This document shows, one piece after another, positions 4,969-7,465 of a stretch of 7,465 nt of DNA. Position 1 is the stretch's first letter, and every line of letters starts with the position of its first letter. The stretch spans positions 1 to 7,465 of the forward strand of contig PLHN01000119.1 in the NCBI GenBank assembly GCA_003139975.1, written 5' to 3'. Position numbers and translations under genes: made by a program. The stretch comes from Acidobacteriaceae bacterium (GTDB lineage: Bacteria; Acidobacteriota; Terriglobia; Terriglobales; Acidobacteriaceae). The notes below the pieces were generated by a model. That model was not told the origin of the DNA. It was given only the letters and a program-made list of their open reading frames with translations, and did no database searches.

Positions 4969-5616
4969 TCAGATCGTGTTGTCCTTCCCCGTGTGCATGC
5001 GTATATAGACCAGGGCAAACCGGGTCCCCTTGCTATTCGGCTTGACTGCCACAATATGCTGGTTTCCCTCGGTGCCAACCTTGAGTTCCAAACCGTCTCC
5101 GCTGTCGCTTTTGTCGCACGTCACCGGCTTCTCAAGGTCGTCCTTTTCGTGCGTGTCAACGTGCCCTCCGCTCTCGTAAGCTCCGCGGCATTGGATCGGC
5201 TTGCCGAACTTCTGCAGTTCCTTGTCGTAATACGCCGTGATTTTGTCCGGTGCGGCCTCGGAGAGAAACTCGGCTGCCACTACCTTCAACTGGAAGCCGG
5301 GCAGCGACAGGTTCACATTGGCGCTTTTCTCGTCGTCGCTCTTGTCCTTCGGAGCCGGCGTCGCCCCCGGGTACACAGTCAGCCCAGAGTCGCGGATGTC
5401 CGCCTGCTCGCTGACGTGCAAATCGCCCAGCGGAGACGTTATGTCCACGTGTTTCGCGCCTTCTTTGTTGCTGTCCTTGTCCACATTAACGCTGCACGCG
5501 GGCAGAATGCAGAGGGCCGCAAACACTCCTCCCAACGCCAATTGCGTGATGGCGCGACGTCGACAGCCGGCGTTAATGGAGAACTCCTTCTCTTTGAACA
5601 TGGTGCTATTGAACAT
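4969..5616 (-). CDS. Putative small lipoprotein with a YPGA motif, function unknown
   Basis: This 215-residue protein has a lipoprotein signal: a basic CRRR stretch (18-21), a hydrophobic core (LALGGVFAALCIL) and LPAC with Cys41 as the predicted lipidated residue. The proline just before the Ala is unusual for a lipobox, so type I export or a non-standard lipoprotein remains possible. The mature part has a DSGLTVYPGA segment (about 75-84), a region rich in Lys and Asp, a PDKITAYYDKELQKFGKP helix (about 123-140) resembling modules that pair 'YPGA' with a short FY/YY helix, and a C-terminal strand-rich tail ending RFALVYIRM. Cys143 and Cys167 could form a disulfide. The frame is open to 5724, but the ATG at 5616 has a strong AGGAGG eight bases upstream and is clearly the start. 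It overlaps the GH3 stop by 11 bases, implying translational coupling. No function is assigned. Confidence 0.8.
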   Translation of the reverse strand: MFNSTMFKEKEFSINAGCRRRAITQLALGGVFAALCILPACSVNVDKDSNKEGAKHVDITSPLGDLHVSEQADIRDSGLTVYPGATPAPKDKSDDEKSANVNLSLPGFQLKVVAAEFLSEAAPDKITAYYDKELQKFGKPIQCRGAYESGGHVDTHEKDDLEKPVTCDKSDSGDGLELKVGTEGNQHIVAVKPNSKGTRFALVYIRMHTGKDNTI

Positions 5617-7465
5617 GACCAGAACCTCCTGAAACCGTCCGTGCCGGCCGTTCCAAACCCTGGCCCCGAGCTGCGACGCCCGGAATCGTGACCGGCAAAT
5701 GACCGCGAATCGGAATTTCAGCAAACAAAGCTTTCACCGCTGCAATTTCCGAAACCGTCGCGTTTGAAAATGTGCACATATAATTCTGGATCGCCGGAAA
5801 ATCTCCAATGACATAGGGGTTCCCCATCGCTATAACCGTCGTTCGACCGGCCGCTTGATCGAGAATCGCATTGAGCACACTCCCCGTAGCATCGTCCATC
5901 GCCACTGTATTCTTCAACCCTTGAGCCGAGCGGATCGCTTTGCCGGCCGTAGGAATCATATACAGCGCAATCACCACATGTTCGGCCGCTTCCACCGCCT
6001 CTACGATCGGCTTTTTCATGCCCTCCGCCGACCGCGGATCGACATAGATAATCCGCGAATCCGGCACACGCGTCAGAATCTGCCGCTCCAGCGTTCGCCC
6101 CGACTCGCCGCGCAGATCGTCGGAAAAAACGACCACAACAAGACGGTTCCGCGCCTCTGTCACTAATTGATACGGAAGAGCCGCCAGCAAGGTTCCCGAA
6201 GAATTTGGCAAAAGCGGGAGCACTTGTCCATTGTCGCGCACCAGCGTAATCGCTTCCTCGGCAATTCGTTGCCCCGCCGCGAGATTCTCGGGTTTGCCGA
6301 CGTCGCTCGTCAGGCGGTTCGGGTCCACAAGCCGTCCCTTGTGCAACCCAAACGAGGCCTTTAGCTCCAGTATCTTGCGCACGGATTCGTCCAGCCGTTC
6401 GCGGCTGATCTCGCCACTCCGCACCGCTTCCAGCACCGCCCGGTAGCTCTTGTCGAGATCCGCCGGAATGATCAGCAGGTCGTTTCCCGCCTCGAACGAC
6501 TCGACGGCGGCTCGCCCCACGTCATTCGCGTAAAGGCGAGTCAGCCCCGCCATGTCGAGCGCATCCGTGACCACGATTCCCTTGAACCCCATCTCTTCTT
6601 TGAGCAGCCCGTCCACAACCGCCTTCGAGGTCGACGCCACGCGATTCGGCTCCGGATCGAGCGCAGGCACCGTCACGTGGGCTACCATAACCGCATCCAC
6701 GCCGGCTGCGATCGCCCTCTTGAATGGAAGTAGCTCCACCGCCTCCAGCCGCGCCCGGTCGCCCGTTACCTGTGCGATCCCCAGGTGCGAATCGGTTGCC
6801 GTGTCGCCATGCCCGGGAAAATGTTTTGCTGTCGCCAGCATGGCGCCTTCGTGCGCTCCCTTGATGTAAGCGGCTACGTAGTCGCCCACCTGCTGCGGGT
6901 CTTCCCCAAACGAGCGCGTATTGATAATCGGATTCGCGGGATTGGAATTTACGTCCGCATCAGGAAAGAAATTCCACTGGACGCCAATCGCGCGTGCCTC
7001 GACCGCCGTGATGCGTCCGAACTCCTCGGCATTTTCGGGTTCGCCGGTGGCGCCGAACGCCATCGCGTGCGGGAAAACGGTTGTTCCGTTCAGTCGCATC
7101 GAAACCCCGCGCTCAAAATCCGCAGCAATAATCAGGGGCAGCGGCGAGTCCTTCTGCAGCCGGTTGAGAAGCTCCGCTGCTTCGTAAGGCTGGTTCTTGA
7201 ACAGGAAAGGCCCATCGGCCGGAACGGTCATCCCGAGCGATCCGATGTGATACTTGCGTATATTGTCCCGAAGCTGAAGCCACAGTGGATCGGCTTCGTT
7301 CATGAACTGCACTTTCGCCCATATCATGAACAGTTGCCCGACTTTTTCCTCCGGCGACATCCGGCGCAACGTCTTGTCCGCCCATTTGCGCCCGTCTCGA
7401 TCTAGATGAACAGGCCTCTGGGGTTGGTAGCGTTCTTCCGGTCGAGTCCGCCCAGCCGCGTCTAC
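5606..7465 (-). CDS. GH3 beta-N-acetylhexosaminidase (NagZ-like), 5' end outside the window
   Basis: This is a glycoside hydrolase family 3 enzyme predicted to release terminal beta-GlcNAc from peptidoglycan fragments or similar glycans. The reading frame is open to the right edge: 32 codons precede the TTG at 7369, including DRDGRKWADKTL, a normal GH3 N-terminal helix. The TTG is therefore not the start and any signal peptide lies outside. Counting from the codon at 7369, the catalytic barrel contains EEKVGQLFM (7-15), AADFERG (82-88), NPIINTRSFGEDP (146-158), KHFPGHGDTATDSHLG (182-197, carrying the Asp193/His195 acid-base dyad of NagZ enzymes) and VVTDALDMAGL with nucleophile Asp269. A GH3 C-terminal alpha/beta domain follows (about 370-565), as in the two-domain Bacillus enzyme. 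The final codons contain the Shine-Dalgarno and start of the lipoprotein gene. The His dyad favours hexosaminidase over beta-glucosidase. Confidence 0.92.
   Translation of the reverse strand, partial: VDAAGRTRPEERYQPQRPVHLDRDGRKWADKTLRRMSPEEKVGQLFMIWAKVQFMNEADPLWLQLRDNIRKYHIGSLGMTVPADGPFLFKNQPYEAAELLNRLQKDSPLPLIIAADFERGVSMRLNGTTVFPHAMAFGATGEPENAEEFGRITAVEARAIGVQWNFFPDADVNSNPANPIINTRSFGEDPQQVGDYVAAYIKGAHEGAMLATAKHFPGHGDTATDSHLGIAQVTGDRARLEAVELLPFKRAIAAGVDAVMVAHVTVPALDPEPNRVASTSKAVVDGLLKEEMGFKGIVVTDALDMAGLTRLYANDVGRAAVESFEAGNDLLIIPADLDKSYRAVLEAVRSGEISRERLDESVRKILELKASFGLHKGRLVDPNRLTSDVGKPENLAAGQRIAEEAITLVRDNGQVLPLLPNSSGTLLAALPYQLVTEARNRLVVVVFSDDLRGESGRTLERQILTRVPDSRIIYVDPRSAEGMKKPIVEAVEAAEHVVIALYMIPTAGKAIRSAQGLKNTVAMDDATGSVLNAILDQAAGRTTVIAMGNPYVIGDFPAIQNYMCTFSNATVSEIAAVKALFAEIPIRGHLPVTIPGVAARGQGLERPARTVSGGSGHVQ
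5625..5630 (-). promoter_or_regulatory. Ribosome-binding site of the lipoprotein gene, inside the GH3 coding end
   Basis: Reverse-strand AGGAGG lies eight bases before the ATG at 5616 and is read as part of the Ser-Gly-Gly codons near the GH3 C-terminus. It is the strongest Shine-Dalgarno in the window and settles the lipoprotein start. Confidence 0.85.

Noticed and set aside
4993..5691. 232-residue plus-strand frame opposite the lipoprotein gene
   Set aside because: The reverse strand has a perfect ribosome-binding site, signal sequence and lipobox. The plus frame has no start signal or recognisable content.
1..7465. Possible defence, phage or mobile system
   Set aside because: Every substantial frame is explained by housekeeping or envelope genes. 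There is no nuclease, integrase, transposase, reverse transcriptase, toxin or repeat array.

Overview
The window reads as chromosomal housekeeping DNA from a moderately GC-rich bacterium, most likely an Acidobacteriota (Terriglobia-like) member. The phylum guess rests on the pyrR-pyrB-pyrC arrangement, on a short Cys-rich protein and a 'YPGA' lipoprotein that resemble proteins I associate with acidobacterial genomes, and on the NagZ-like glycosidase with two domains. It is inference, not a database result. I see no tRNA, rRNA, CRISPR array, transposase, integrase or phage gene, and no sign of recent transfer.

Layout from left to right. Bases 1-188 (minus) are the N-terminus of glyA, cut by the window edge. 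A 105-base divergent intergenic region follows; it holds a perfect 14-bp palindrome and candidate -10 boxes for both directions. Bases 294-497 (plus) encode a 67-residue four-cysteine protein, which ends at a terminator-like A/T-flanked hairpin shared with the convergent gene. All remaining genes are on the minus strand. In transcription order these are: a GH3 beta-N-acetylhexosaminidase (open at the right edge, 5606-7465), a small lipoprotein whose start overlaps the GH3 stop by 11 bases, a zinc-ribbon membrane protein, pyrR, pyrB, pyrC, and a secreted two-cupin protein. Every intergenic gap is shorter than about 110 bases, so there is no large unexplained stretch.

How the genes work together. 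PyrB (carbamoyl phosphate + aspartate to carbamoyl aspartate) and PyrC (ring closure to dihydroorotate) catalyse steps 2 and 3 of UMP synthesis. PyrR is the UMP/PRPP-sensing regulator of the same pathway, encoded 6 bases upstream of pyrB. The GH3 enzyme and its overlapping lipoprotein form a separate envelope module, probably acting on peptidoglycan or other GlcNAc-containing glycans. glyA supplies one-carbon units from serine, which is metabolically related but transcribed away from the small Cys protein.

No clear new multi-gene system is visible. The points most worth a second look are: the recurrent placement of -10-like boxes 6-9 bases before start codons without a Shine-Dalgarno (candidate leaderless genes, including pyrR, which would leave no room for a classical PyrR attenuator leader); a nested inverted repeat between pyrB and pyrC that reaches the pyrC ribosome-binding site; the palindrome between glyA and the small Cys protein; and the coupled GH3-lipoprotein pair.
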